A program made the translations under genes and the position numbers. A model generated the notes under the pieces. That model made no database searches, was not told the origin of the DNA, and saw nothing but the letters and a program-made list of their open reading frames with translations. DNA of 64,000 nucleotides from Weissella cibaria KACC 11862 (GTDB lineage: Bacteria > Bacillota > Bacilli > Lactobacillales > Lactobacillaceae): positions 1-64,000 of the forward strand of contig NZ_AEKT01000049.1 in assembly GCF_000193635.1 (NCBI RefSeq). The letters run 5' to 3'. Of this stretch, positions 18,844-26,493 are shown piece after piece. How positions within the stretch are numbered: position 1 is the stretch's first letter; every line of letters begins with the position of its first letter.

Positions 18844-20154
18844 CTAATCGTTAAAGCGCTTTGTTTTCACCCAAACATTACCGTTACGGTGGAACAACGC
18901 ATCACCCATTACCTGCAACACCGCGTGAACAGACACGGCCATAAACAGTTGGGTATAAGTGAAATACGACAGGAACGACAGCCAGATTTGCTTCGTCGTT
19001 GCCTGACCAAACTGCGTGGCCATGGCAATGTTAATCTGGAGCATATACAACAGAATCATTAATACCCAGTTCACCAACAATACTTGCGCTAGGAGCACAT
19101 TATTCGTGCCGAACGTAAAGGGAATCGTAATGGCTGGGTTAAACAGACCTGCAATATAGAACGCAACGTTTACCACAAAGAGAATGTCTGATAACAAAAT
19201 CGCGGCATTGAACCAGAAGAAGGTTGCGGCGTAGTAAAACGTTTCAATTTTGACGCGCCAGTTACTCCGATCAAACAAATGTTTGATGTTATTGATTACG
19301 ACCTGATAGTTACCTTTTGCCCAACGAAGGCGCTGGTAATAATAGTCCTTAATGTGTTCGGGTTCTTGTTGGAACGCCTCTGAATTGTAGGCCAAGGCAA
19401 TCAACTTGCCACTTTGCATAATTTTGAATGAGATATCGGTATCTTCGGTTAACGCACCATCACGCCACCCTCCGATTTCGGTGACGTAATCTTTGCGAAT
19501 AATAAAATTCGTACCTGGAATTCGCCCAATCTTGAATAGATGCCAGATCGCAATGTGTTGCACCCGTTGCGTCACGACAATTTCCTGATTAATAAAGCGG
19601 GTTAACAAGTTTTGTTCCGCATTACGGGTTTTGTTGCGACCAAAGACCGCCACGTGGCGTTCTGGATCTTCAAGGGCTTTGCGCACCAAGAAATACAAAG
19701 CATTCCGTTCAGGCATCGCATCCGCATCATACACGGCGATATATTCGCCTGTCGCAATTTCTAATGAATCATTGAGAACACCCGCCTTACCACCTTTACC
19801 AGTTCGTTCCACAATCACAATATTGCGATCACGATACTCTGGTAATTGCTGAACGCGCCGCATTTCGTCAGCGGTATGATCCTCGGAGTTATCTGAATAA
19901 AGCAGTAATTCCACTTTGTCAGCCGGGTAATTTAAGTTCAATAAGGCTGACATCGTCTGAGCAATGACAACATCTTCGTTGTGGGCTGGCACCACAATTG
20001 AAATCGTTGGATAACGGCTCAATGGGGTAATTGCCACTTCTTCAGTACTATTCTTCAACCAAAAATGAACAGCCCCGAACAACGTAACCATTGCCATTGT
20101 GAGGGATAGCCAAATTGATAACAACGTGATGATTAATAACAATTGATGCACCAT
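18844..20154 (-). CDS. Processive membrane glycosyltransferase (BcsA/PgaC-like synthase)
   Basis: A 436-residue synthase. One or two N-terminal helices precede a GT2 domain with IVVPAHNED, YSDNSEDHT, VYDADAMP, GALTEDTD and the processivity motif QRLRWAKGN; about four helices follow, as in enzymes that polymerise and extrude a sugar chain. The best start is ATG at 20152-20154, which overlaps the stop of a 48-residue peptide gene (TAATG). A GTG at 20187 is the alternative. With wecB and GH8 in the operon the product may resemble the Listeria Pss ManNAc-containing polymer; this is inference. No PilZ domain is visible. Confidence 0.87.
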   Translation of the reverse strand: MVHQLLLIITLLSIWLSLTMAMVTLFGAVHFWLKNSTEEVAITPLSRYPTISIVVPAHNEDVVIAQTMSALLNLNYPADKVELLLYSDNSEDHTADEMRRVQQLPEYRDRNIVIVERTGKGGKAGVLNDSLEIATGEYIAVYDADAMPERNALYFLVRKALEDPERHVAVFGRNKTRNAEQNLLTRFINQEIVVTQRVQHIAIWHLFKIGRIPGTNFIIRKDYVTEIGGWRDGALTEDTDISFKIMQSGKLIALAYNSEAFQQEPEHIKDYYYQRLRWAKGNYQVVINNIKHLFDRSNWRVKIETFYYAATFFWFNAAILLSDILFVVNVAFYIAGLFNPAITIPFTFGTNNVLLAQVLLVNWVLMILLYMLQINIAMATQFGQATTKQIWLSFLSYFTYTQLFMAVSVHAVLQVMGDALFHRNGNVWVKTKRFND

Positions 20155-20300
20155 TAGTTGGTACCCCGCTGCTCCCACAACTTGCACATGGTTGCTTCAA
20201 CTCGTGAATAAATCGTCCACTGCATCACAAATAACACCAAAGCTAATACTAAGAAGGCGCCACTAACAAACATGGCTAACCAGTAAAATACATTAATCAT
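20154..20300 (-). CDS. 48-residue single-helix membrane peptide in the EPS operon
   Basis: A short gene starting ATG at 20298-20300, inside the stop region of the GGDEF-like gene (ATGATTAA), and ending TAA at 20154-20156, overlapping the synthase ATG. The product begins MINVFYWLAMFVSGAFLVLA and has one clear hydrophobic helix (about residues 3-27) followed by a charged cytoplasmic-type tail ending CKLWEQRGTN. Stop-start overlaps at both ends argue that it is translated. It could be an accessory subunit of the synthase, but I know of no named family for it. Confidence 0.72.
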   Translation of the reverse strand: MINVFYWLAMFVSGAFLVLALVLFVMQWTIYSRVEATMCKLWEQRGTN

Positions 20301-21168
20301 CTAACGTTCCTTTCTTCATGTACTCCGTCACTAAATCCGTTTCCATATCACGGCGGATATGCTTAATGGCGTCATCTAGGGTTTGATAGTCCTGCATATT
20401 CTCAGTCGTAATATATTTGTGGCCCCACTGGAACTGTGGGCGGAAATCACCGACTCGAATCGATGCTAAATCAATCTTCGTCGCAGCCGTCAAATAATCA
20501 TACGTTTCACGTGGTAATCTAAACGACACAATCAATAACATGTCATCATCTAAAATGTAGAGGAATTCTGATGGCAAACGCCGCTCTTTCAGGACATTGG
20601 CGGCTTGTGCTAACACATCGTTGTATTGCTCTGGATTGAACTGCTGGTACTGTTCGCTATGTGCCCATTGAATGCCGGTCACATCAAGTGACATATCGGC
20701 TAAGCCAGGTTCACCGTTGAATCGGGTCACGGCCTTTTCAAAAATTTTGCGCGCATTGTATGAACGTTGCAGGTTTAAGCCCGGGTGGTAATTTTTCGTA
20801 AACGCGGCAATATTGTGCTGATTTTCCGTTAACCACCCAAAGCTCCCGACGATGGCCCGTAAGCTACTCGTTAGGAAAATAGCCCCTGGAAACGCGACAA
20901 TCAGAAAAATTTTGGCGGTCACATCCATCACAAAAGTACCCAATAGCAATACCATGACGCTAATCACTAAAAAGAGCATCGCTAACCAAGTTGCGAGTAG
21001 GCTTGGCAACATTAACCCCGTTGCAATTCCTAAAATCACAAGTAGCACTGTTGCAATTTGGACAACACCAGAGGTTAGCCCTGCCAACCAAATGAATAAA
21101 ATAAGTGCGGTGGTGAAGCCGAAAATTGCTAAACGGCTACGTGTGATGAGATTTTTTCTCGAAGTCAT
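20293..21168 (-). CDS. Membrane protein with degenerate GGDEF domain
   Basis: A 291-residue protein: about four helices in residues 12-105, then a cytoplasmic domain whose pattern follows a GGDEF fold (LDVTGIQW, a helix, NVLKERRLPSEFLYI, then LDDDM at 206-210 where GGDEF would be). Catalytic residues are missing, and the inhibitory-site RxxD position reads RLPS. It is therefore unlikely to make c-di-GMP and may be a scaffold or a receptor, as in the Listeria Pss and PelD systems. The ATG follows AAGGAGGG at 7 bases. It is the first gene of the exopolysaccharide operon. Confidence 0.7.
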   Translation of the reverse strand: MTSRKNLITRSRLAIFGFTTALILFIWLAGLTSGVVQIATVLLVILGIATGLMLPSLLATWLAMLFLVISVMVLLLGTFVMDVTAKIFLIVAFPGAIFLTSSLRAIVGSFGWLTENQHNIAAFTKNYHPGLNLQRSYNARKIFEKAVTRFNGEPGLADMSLDVTGIQWAHSEQYQQFNPEQYNDVLAQAANVLKERRLPSEFLYILDDDMLLIVSFRLPRETYDYLTAATKIDLASIRVGDFRPQFQWGHKYITTENMQDYQTLDDAIKHIRRDMETDLVTEYMKKGTLDD

Positions 21169-21306
21169 TTATTGCCCTCCTTTTACGAACAAAAAGTAAA
21201 CGAGTACTATCCTGACATGTTTTGATAACTTGGTTAATAAAATGCCTTTCAAAAAAACAACGAAAAAATATAAAGCCGTCCGTTTTATCAGACTATACGT
21301 GTACCA

Positions 21307-21352
21307 AAAAAGCCTCATGACAACATTTGCAAACGTTGTCATGAGGCTTTTC
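21307..21352 (-). terminator. Terminator after the Mga-like regulator
   Basis: A 20-bp stem, AAAAGCCTCATGACAAC with its complement around a TTTGCAAACG-type centre, directly after the regulator stop. T-runs occur on both sides. Confidence 0.87.
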
Positions 21353-22861
21353 TCATTCAGTTAGATTCACTTGTTTTCGGCGCCACTCATTGAACTTTTC
21401 CATGCCAATGCGATTAATTTCATCCAAAAGCTGGTCAATATAAGCCCGTGACTCAATGCCACGCCAAATATAAACAGCCTCATGCCCCTGGCGATCACGA
21501 GGCACGTCAGTCAGCAAAATATCGGTGTCCGCTGTGCGCCGATTCGAAATTTGAATGGTCGTCCGTGTGACCGCCCCAAATTGATCAAGGAGCAACCGCT
21601 CGACGTTTACATGATTACCAAAATCAAGCGCAACATGCACTTTCGGCACATCGATAAAGAACGTGCTCGTTGTCGCAATGCCAGCTACCAAATCCGTTAG
21701 CAACACTGTCTTTAGTTTCTCTGCACTAATCTGGCGCTGATCAGCGAATCGTTGCACAATTTCATTACCCAGTTCCGTTGATAACGGATAGCGATTTGAA
21801 AATTCATTGAAGTGTTGCATATCATACGTGCCATCCCCGACACCGTATGGATACATCAAGAACCGCATCAGAATATCCCCAACGGTGTACGTGAGACGTC
21901 GTGACTCAGTGCCATGTAAAGGTTGATAAAAGATACATTGGTAACTACCTTGAATACTAGCATCGAAGTCTTGCCACCACTGTATTACATGGGCAGTCAC
22001 ATCCTGATGGGTTTGTGTTGTAGCAAAAACGCCTAAACTATGCAGAATCAACACAATGAAGCGCGCTTCGTTGTCTAGATCTTCATCTGATAGTAAACCA
22101 CTCCGCCCCATTAAATGTTTGACCGCCTGAATCACGCGTTGACTTTGGGGTGACATCTCAGACGTGGGTACTAAATATTGATCGGTATACGCAGCAGTCA
22201 CAAAATGGCGTTGGGTGAAACGAACTGTCCAAATTGCCGCCATGTGCCAAATAATACAGCGCTGCGATTCCCGTAAATCACCAAATTCCGGCGTAATAAA
22301 ACTATCAATATAATAATCTGCGACTTGTTTCACCCGGTCTGAAATCTCTTCAGTCCGTTGCCCGTTATAAATGGTCAGTAGGGCAAAACGGAGGAAACGA
22401 ATATTCTCTTCCTGCCCAACCAACTGATTGTTTTTATTCAGGGTGATATCCTGTTCTGCCAGGTGTTCAATCACAATGGCCCGCTCTTTATAGACAGTCG
22501 GCGTTGACACATCCAATTCAAACGACAACTCTTCCCAAGAGTCAAAATCTTCCGCAACCAAGTGCATAATAATCTGCGCCCGTGTCGATTGTGATAGGTA
22601 ATAATGTTTTAATTCATCAACCGGCAAGACATTTAGTGGCGCATCAAAGATAATGACGTTACCTTTTTCAATTACCAGTATTTCTGTTTCGCCAGTCAAG
22701 ACGGCAATATCTTCATTGAGTTGTTCGATGATTGAAATCACCATGTAGCGTGAAAACTGAAATTCAGCCATCAGGTCCGTTAGTCTGGTGAAGCGATTGC
22801 GCACCATATAGCGAAAGACTGAGATGCGATTCTGTTCCTGCGTTGTCCAGATCCATTCCAT
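21353..22861 (-). CDS. Mga-like helix-turn-helix transcription regulator
   Basis: A 502-residue protein. Two N-terminal winged-helix regions (about residues 10-55 and 85-130; NRFTRLTDLMAEFQFSRYMVISIIEQLNEDI and SWEELSFELDVSTPTVYKE, shown here as separate motifs) are followed by a long helical middle and a C-terminal domain resembling PTS EIIB-like modules of Mga/AtxA proteins. The ATG at 22859-22861 is preceded by GGGGAA at 5 bases; the frame is open to a TTG at 22885. It lies immediately upstream of the exopolysaccharide operon in the same direction, with a terminator between, so it may regulate that operon. Element copy 1 lies about 80 bases upstream. Confidence 0.75.
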   Translation of the reverse strand: MEWIWTTQEQNRISVFRYMVRNRFTRLTDLMAEFQFSRYMVISIIEQLNEDIAVLTGETEILVIEKGNVIIFDAPLNVLPVDELKHYYLSQSTRAQIIMHLVAEDFDSWEELSFELDVSTPTVYKERAIVIEHLAEQDITLNKNNQLVGQEENIRFLRFALLTIYNGQRTEEISDRVKQVADYYIDSFITPEFGDLRESQRCIIWHMAAIWTVRFTQRHFVTAAYTDQYLVPTSEMSPQSQRVIQAVKHLMGRSGLLSDEDLDNEARFIVLILHSLGVFATTQTHQDVTAHVIQWWQDFDASIQGSYQCIFYQPLHGTESRRLTYTVGDILMRFLMYPYGVGDGTYDMQHFNEFSNRYPLSTELGNEIVQRFADQRQISAEKLKTVLLTDLVAGIATTSTFFIDVPKVHVALDFGNHVNVERLLLDQFGAVTRTTIQISNRRTADTDILLTDVPRDRQGHEAVYIWRGIESRAYIDQLLDEINRIGMEKFNEWRRKQVNLTE

Positions 22862-22942
22862 ATGTATTCCCCATTTAAACCCCAAATTTTAAGACGATTA
22901 TATCACCACTGATGTTAATAAAATTATAAATTTTTTTCAGGT

Positions 22943-23163
22943 GTCGTCGCGTTGCGACGAGGCATGGTGGGTGGAGTGTGACTTCGGCAAAGATTATAAA
23001 GAGCAAACTCCGCCGGCGCGAGCACCGGCTAGCTCCCAACTAATTGGGCTAAGGGTTAGGGTCCGTTCGCCTTATCTAACCGGCGGTCGGCCGAACTTGT
23101 GAGTTCACCCTTTATAATCGCTACGTCACACCCCACCCACCATGCCGGCAGCCAAGATATTCT
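22943..23163 (-). repeat. Structured intergenic element, copy 1 (221 bp)
   Basis: One of four copies of a non-coding element. Plus-strand order: a small hairpin (TCGTCGC/GCGACGA), a 22-bp outer stem (22961-22982 with 23125-23146), a second 19-bp stem starting GATTATAAAG, then a conserved core containing GAGCACCGGCTAGCTCCCAA and CGGTCGGCCGAACTTGTGAG. The tail ends CCAAGATATTCT. The outer stem has a single imperfection, A-C, which is U-G if the minus strand is the RNA. It sits upstream of the Mga-like gene and 13 bases from the terminator at 23177. No family name is known to me. Confidence 0.9.
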
Positions 23164-23176
23164 CTATTTTTAGCAA

Positions 23177-23208
23177 AAAACAGCAATGACACGGGCCATT
23201 GCTGTTTT
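23177..23208 (-). terminator. Terminator after the 46-residue peptide gene
   Basis: AAAACAGCAATG pairs with CATTGCTGTTTT around an 8-base loop, with six T on the minus strand. Confidence 0.83.
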
Positions 23209-23236
23209 AGGACTTAATATATCGATTATTTTCTGC

Positions 23237-23377
23237 TTAATGCAACCAATATAACACTGCCGCAACAGCCACGAGGACACCGGCAATCGTTAGAATTGGT
23301 CGCCGAATGTCCTTACCAACCACAATTAATGATGCAGCCACAAATAGGCCGACTAGACTCACAATAGTTTGCACCAT
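23237..23377 (-). CDS. 46-residue two-helix membrane peptide
   Basis: Starts MVQTIVSLVGLFVAASLIVV, has a GKDIRRP turn, then a second hydrophobic segment ending VLYWLH. The ATG is at 23375-23377, 24 bases after the stop of the 307-residue gene upstream; the nearest AAGGA is about 15 bases away, so the ribosome site is weak. A terminator follows its stop, consistent with a real last gene of a two-gene transcript. The two-helix hairpin form resembles many small lactobacillar membrane proteins of unknown role. Confidence 0.55.
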   Translation of the reverse strand: MVQTIVSLVGLFVAASLIVVGKDIRRPILTIAGVLVAVAAVLYWLH

Positions 23378-23401
23378 GGCAAGGACTCGCTTTTCCTTAG
23401 A

Positions 23402-24319
23402 TTAAGCTTGTACGTGTAATTCTCGAATGCCTCGTAGGATCATACGGTACTGCTCACGCTCTAGCATACCATGATTTAGCTCATCTGACGCCTTGTCCAG
23501 TTTTTCGTCCGCTTCTGCACCGAATGACATGCCCTCTTGGCGGGCTTGTTGCACACCAGCAATCACGTTGACCGTAAACTGGTGCAATGTTTCAAGCGGT
23601 GCCAATTCAACCACGCGTGACGTAATCGTTGGCTCAAAATCATTCAACATTTCAGTGATGGCCATGAATTCATCAGGGCGAATCGCACCCGCCACCACGA
23701 TATCAAGTTGTTGGAAGAACGTCACGATTTCTGGGTCAGTACTGAATCCAAACACTTCCGCTTCACGGTGCATTGATTGAATCAATTGACCCAACATCAT
23801 CACATTTGACTCACGGAACTTTGGCACAAAGCGGATGAATGACTTAATCATCTTTTCATAGTCTTCAGCCGTTGGTTCTTCACTCGTTTGTTCGCGCAAA
23901 CCTTGCAAAGCCGTTTCAATCACTGGATCCTCTGACGCAACATCATATGAATCAACAATGTTTTCAGCGACCAACTTCAACATCTCGCGATTGCCTTCAT
24001 AGAACTTCAACGGTGCAAACATCAAGCGCATACGGAATTCCGTCAAACGCGCTGACAATTCAGCAACCGTGTCACCCAATTCTAGGCTCGTTGCTAATGA
24101 CAAGATACGGGCGCGATCGGCTTCATACAATTCATTGTCACGGACATCAATTACTGCAGCCAACTCATCCATTCGCTCTAACACTGACACAGTCGCATCA
24201 ACGATTGCTTGGCGGTTAACGACCCCACAATCCCAACCATATTTCTTGCTGACCGTTTCCTTCGGTGCGGCCATCATATCCTTTTCAAGGGCTAATCCTG
24301 TTAATAATGGTTCCATCAT
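23402..24319 (-). CDS. Uncharacterised acidic helical protein
   Basis: A 305-residue acidic protein rich in helix-forming residues; no signal peptide, membrane segment or nucleotide-binding motif that I recognise. It contains a CGVVNRQAIVDATVSVLERM stretch near the N-terminus and an IRFVPKFRESNVMMLGQLIQ stretch near the middle. I choose the ATG at 24317-24319, 5 bases after GAGG; the frame also allows GTG two codons earlier. It is followed by a small membrane peptide gene and a terminator. I do not assign a function. Confidence 0.7.
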   Translation of the reverse strand: MMEPLLTGLALEKDMMAAPKETVSKKYGWDCGVVNRQAIVDATVSVLERMDELAAVIDVRDNELYEADRARILSLATSLELGDTVAELSARLTEFRMRLMFAPLKFYEGNREMLKLVAENIVDSYDVASEDPVIETALQGLREQTSEEPTAEDYEKMIKSFIRFVPKFRESNVMMLGQLIQSMHREAEVFGFSTDPEIVTFFQQLDIVVAGAIRPDEFMAITEMLNDFEPTITSRVVELAPLETLHQFTVNVIAGVQQARQEGMSFGAEADEKLDKASDELNHGMLEREQYRMILRGIRELHVQA

Positions 24320-24408
24320 GTTCACCTCAACTTAGTCTTTATTTATCGTACTGTTATCGTACCGGATAAATATTGTCCAATTGTCTTGAAAACTTGTGGA
24401 TTATGCGA

Positions 24409-24440
24409 AAAAAGAGACCAACATCTCCGTCAGTCTCTCA
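24409..24440 (-). terminator. Terminator after the GNAT fusion gene
   Basis: AGAGAC pairs with GTCTCT around a 14-base loop, followed by six T on the minus strand; weaker stem than its neighbours. Confidence 0.62.
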
Positions 24441-24447
24441 TCTAAAA

Positions 24448-25509
24448 CTATTCTTGATCGTATTGCCATTCATCAGGGAAGCGGAGAATACCATTCGTCC
24501 GCAACAAAGCAGATGGATAAAGTTCCTTCACCATGAAGAATTCAGGCGTAATTTCAAAGGCTGGCGTAACCCCAAACTCTGATGAGCGGATATAGCCGAA
24601 TTGGTTCCAGTAGCCTGGCCAACCAATCGCCGCCAAGACACCATAGCCATCGTAACGCGCGGCAATTTCGGCGTTTTGCGTCAAACGCCAACCAATTCCA
24701 CGGCCCCGGTACAATGGGTCGACGACAACTGGGCCGACAACACCAATCGATGAACCCGTGCGATTATCAGACACAGTCGCACCCGAAACCATCACGTACC
24801 CCAGGACTTCATCCCCACGCTTCGCCACGATTTCAATTGGTCGCTTACCGAATGGTTGGCCTGCACGCAACCGTCGGACTAACTTTTCTTCCTCGCCGGT
24901 ACTGTAATTCGCATCGTCGAATGCTTTGCGAATCACCTGATCAACCTTATCAAAGTCCTTGTCCGTCAGGAACTCAAAATGCACGTCAATCAATGGGTGC
25001 GTTGCATTCATCTGGCGCATTGGGAAACGGTCAAAAATGTAACCCAATTGCTTCATGAAACGCAACTTTTGTGCATCACCATGACGTAATTTCTCACTGC
25101 GATCCGGATCACCAATCAAATGACCAAATAAGTTATACAGGTCATACGTCGTCAACACGCGGAACTCTGGTTCAGTGTGTGTAAAGATAAATTGGCCTGG
25201 TAATTTATGACCAATCAACGGTTCCACTGCACTTTGGGGCATGTAAGCCACTGACAGCGTATTATCAAAATTGCTGTATACCAATTCAGGCACATCAAGC
25301 CGTTCAAATTTGGCCGCACGCATGATGGAATCAATTAATGGTTCATCATCTAAAAAGTCATCTTCAATAATTAATGGGGCAATCTTACTATCTAAGTCGT
25401 ACCCCGACAAAATTTCGAGAGCAAAGCCACCCGACACGATTGGCACGATTTCCGCGTCATTTAACATGCGGACTAATTGTTCAAAATCTGTATAGCGCGT
25501 CGCATCCAT
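24448..25509 (-). CDS. Nucleotidyltransferase-like domain fused to GNAT acetyltransferase
   Basis: A 353-residue two-domain protein. Residues 1-155 look like a minimal nucleotidyltransferase related to AbiEii/LinA-type enzymes (IVPIVSGGFALEIL, then DSKIAPLIIEDDFLDDEPL, and a helical tail). Residues 170-345 are a GNAT domain with GPVVVDPLYRGRGIGWRLTQ as the acetyl-CoA site and AAIGWPGYWNQFGY downstream. The GNAT part resembles YhbS-like acetyltransferases. Neither substrate is clear, and the first domain call is by pattern only. It is transcribed alone or with the phosphoesterase upstream, 53 bases away. Confidence 0.68.
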   Translation of the reverse strand: MDATRYTDFEQLVRMLNDAEIVPIVSGGFALEILSGYDLDSKIAPLIIEDDFLDDEPLIDSIMRAAKFERLDVPELVYSNFDNTLSVAYMPQSAVEPLIGHKLPGQFIFTHTEPEFRVLTTYDLYNLFGHLIGDPDRSEKLRHGDAQKLRFMKQLGYIFDRFPMRQMNATHPLIDVHFEFLTDKDFDKVDQVIRKAFDDANYSTGEEEKLVRRLRAGQPFGKRPIEIVAKRGDEVLGYVMVSGATVSDNRTGSSIGVVGPVVVDPLYRGRGIGWRLTQNAEIAARYDGYGVLAAIGWPGYWNQFGYIRSSEFGVTPAFEITPEFFMVKELYPSALLRTNGILRFPDEWQYDQE

Positions 25510-25562
25510 TTGGCACGCCCTCCTATCGTCAATATTCAGTACTTCAATTATACCGCAGATGC

Positions 25563-26411
25563 CTAACGATATACCTGTCGTAACTCGCTAAGTAATTCTT
25601 TGGTTTCTTGCACATAACCAAAGCGCCGGTTCACATCCCCAACGGTCCCGGCATCGTGGACGTACCCCAAGCCTTCATAGACCAAGTTTTGGTACAACTC
25701 TAAGTATGGCAAATTGCGTTCTGTAGCCAGCTGCATCTCGGTCGCTTGGTCATAGGGAATTGAACGGAAATCTGAGGCGAAGTGGGTGCCATCGACCGTC
25801 AACATTAGGTAACGGGCATCGCGGTTCTGACGCATCTTACGTTTCAACGAGAACGGACTGCCGACCGAACCTGGGTTTAAGATGGCGCGCCCATCCGATG
25901 CCGTACGGTAAATCATTTGGTGCGTGTGCCCATAAATCGCCACGTCCGCATCACGCCCCATGAACAAGGCGTCGAAATAATACTGATCGCTCATTGGTAA
26001 CAATTCATGTCCAGAATTCTTCTGTGGCAAATTGTGCGATAGCGTAAAGGTTAAATCCTCTACGTTATGGGTATCCGCAACCGGCAACGCCATGATGAAG
26101 TCGTAGTCCTCACGTGGCATGTTTTGCATCACGTAAGCGGCCAAACGCGCCGTGTAGACACGCGTTGGCTTATTATAGTCAACAGTCCGCTCCAATGCTG
26201 CAAATAGGAAATCATCCCAGTTACCACGGAGCCAAACTGTGACATTAATCTTACGCAACATGTCAACGATGTCGTGTGCGCCTGGTCCCGGCATGAACAA
26301 GTCCCCTAAGAACCAGTATTCATCTGCTCCCGCCGCTTGTGCATCTGCAATGGCTGCCGCAAGCGCCGTCACATTACCATGCACATCCGACAAAACTGCT
26401 ACTTTTTTCAT
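25563..26411 (-). CDS. Calcineurin-like metallophosphoesterase
   Basis: A 282-residue soluble enzyme with every metal-site motif: DVHGN at residues 9-13, GD in WFLGDLF, GNWDD near 70, SHN near 130, GHTH near 165 and NPGS near 183. It resembles YfcE/Yvnb-type diesterases and serine/threonine phosphatase-like proteins; the substrate is open. The ATG at 26409-26411 follows GGGAGG at 9 bases. It is upstream of the NTase-GNAT gene in the same direction. Confidence 0.85.
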   Translation of the reverse strand: MKKVAVLSDVHGNVTALAAAIADAQAAGADEYWFLGDLFMPGPGAHDIVDMLRKINVTVWLRGNWDDFLFAALERTVDYNKPTRVYTARLAAYVMQNMPREDYDFIMALPVADTHNVEDLTFTLSHNLPQKNSGHELLPMSDQYYFDALFMGRDADVAIYGHTHQMIYRTASDGRAILNPGSVGSPFSLKRKMRQNRDARYLMLTVDGTHFASDFRSIPYDQATEMQLATERNLPYLELYQNLVYEGLGYVHDAGTVGDVNRRFGYVQETKELLSELRQVYR

Positions 26412-26453
26412 CACTCGTCACCTCCCGTTAATTAAGTTTCATTGTAAATCGAA

Positions 26454-26491
26454 AAACACCACAATTCCCTGAAAAAGGAACTGTGGTGTTA
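26454..26491 (-). terminator. Terminator after the amino-acid ABC gene
   Basis: AACACCACAATTCC pairs with GGAACTGTGGTGTT (one mismatch) around a 10-base loop, followed by T on the minus strand, 3 bases past the stop. Confidence 0.82.
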
Positions 26492-26493
26492 CA

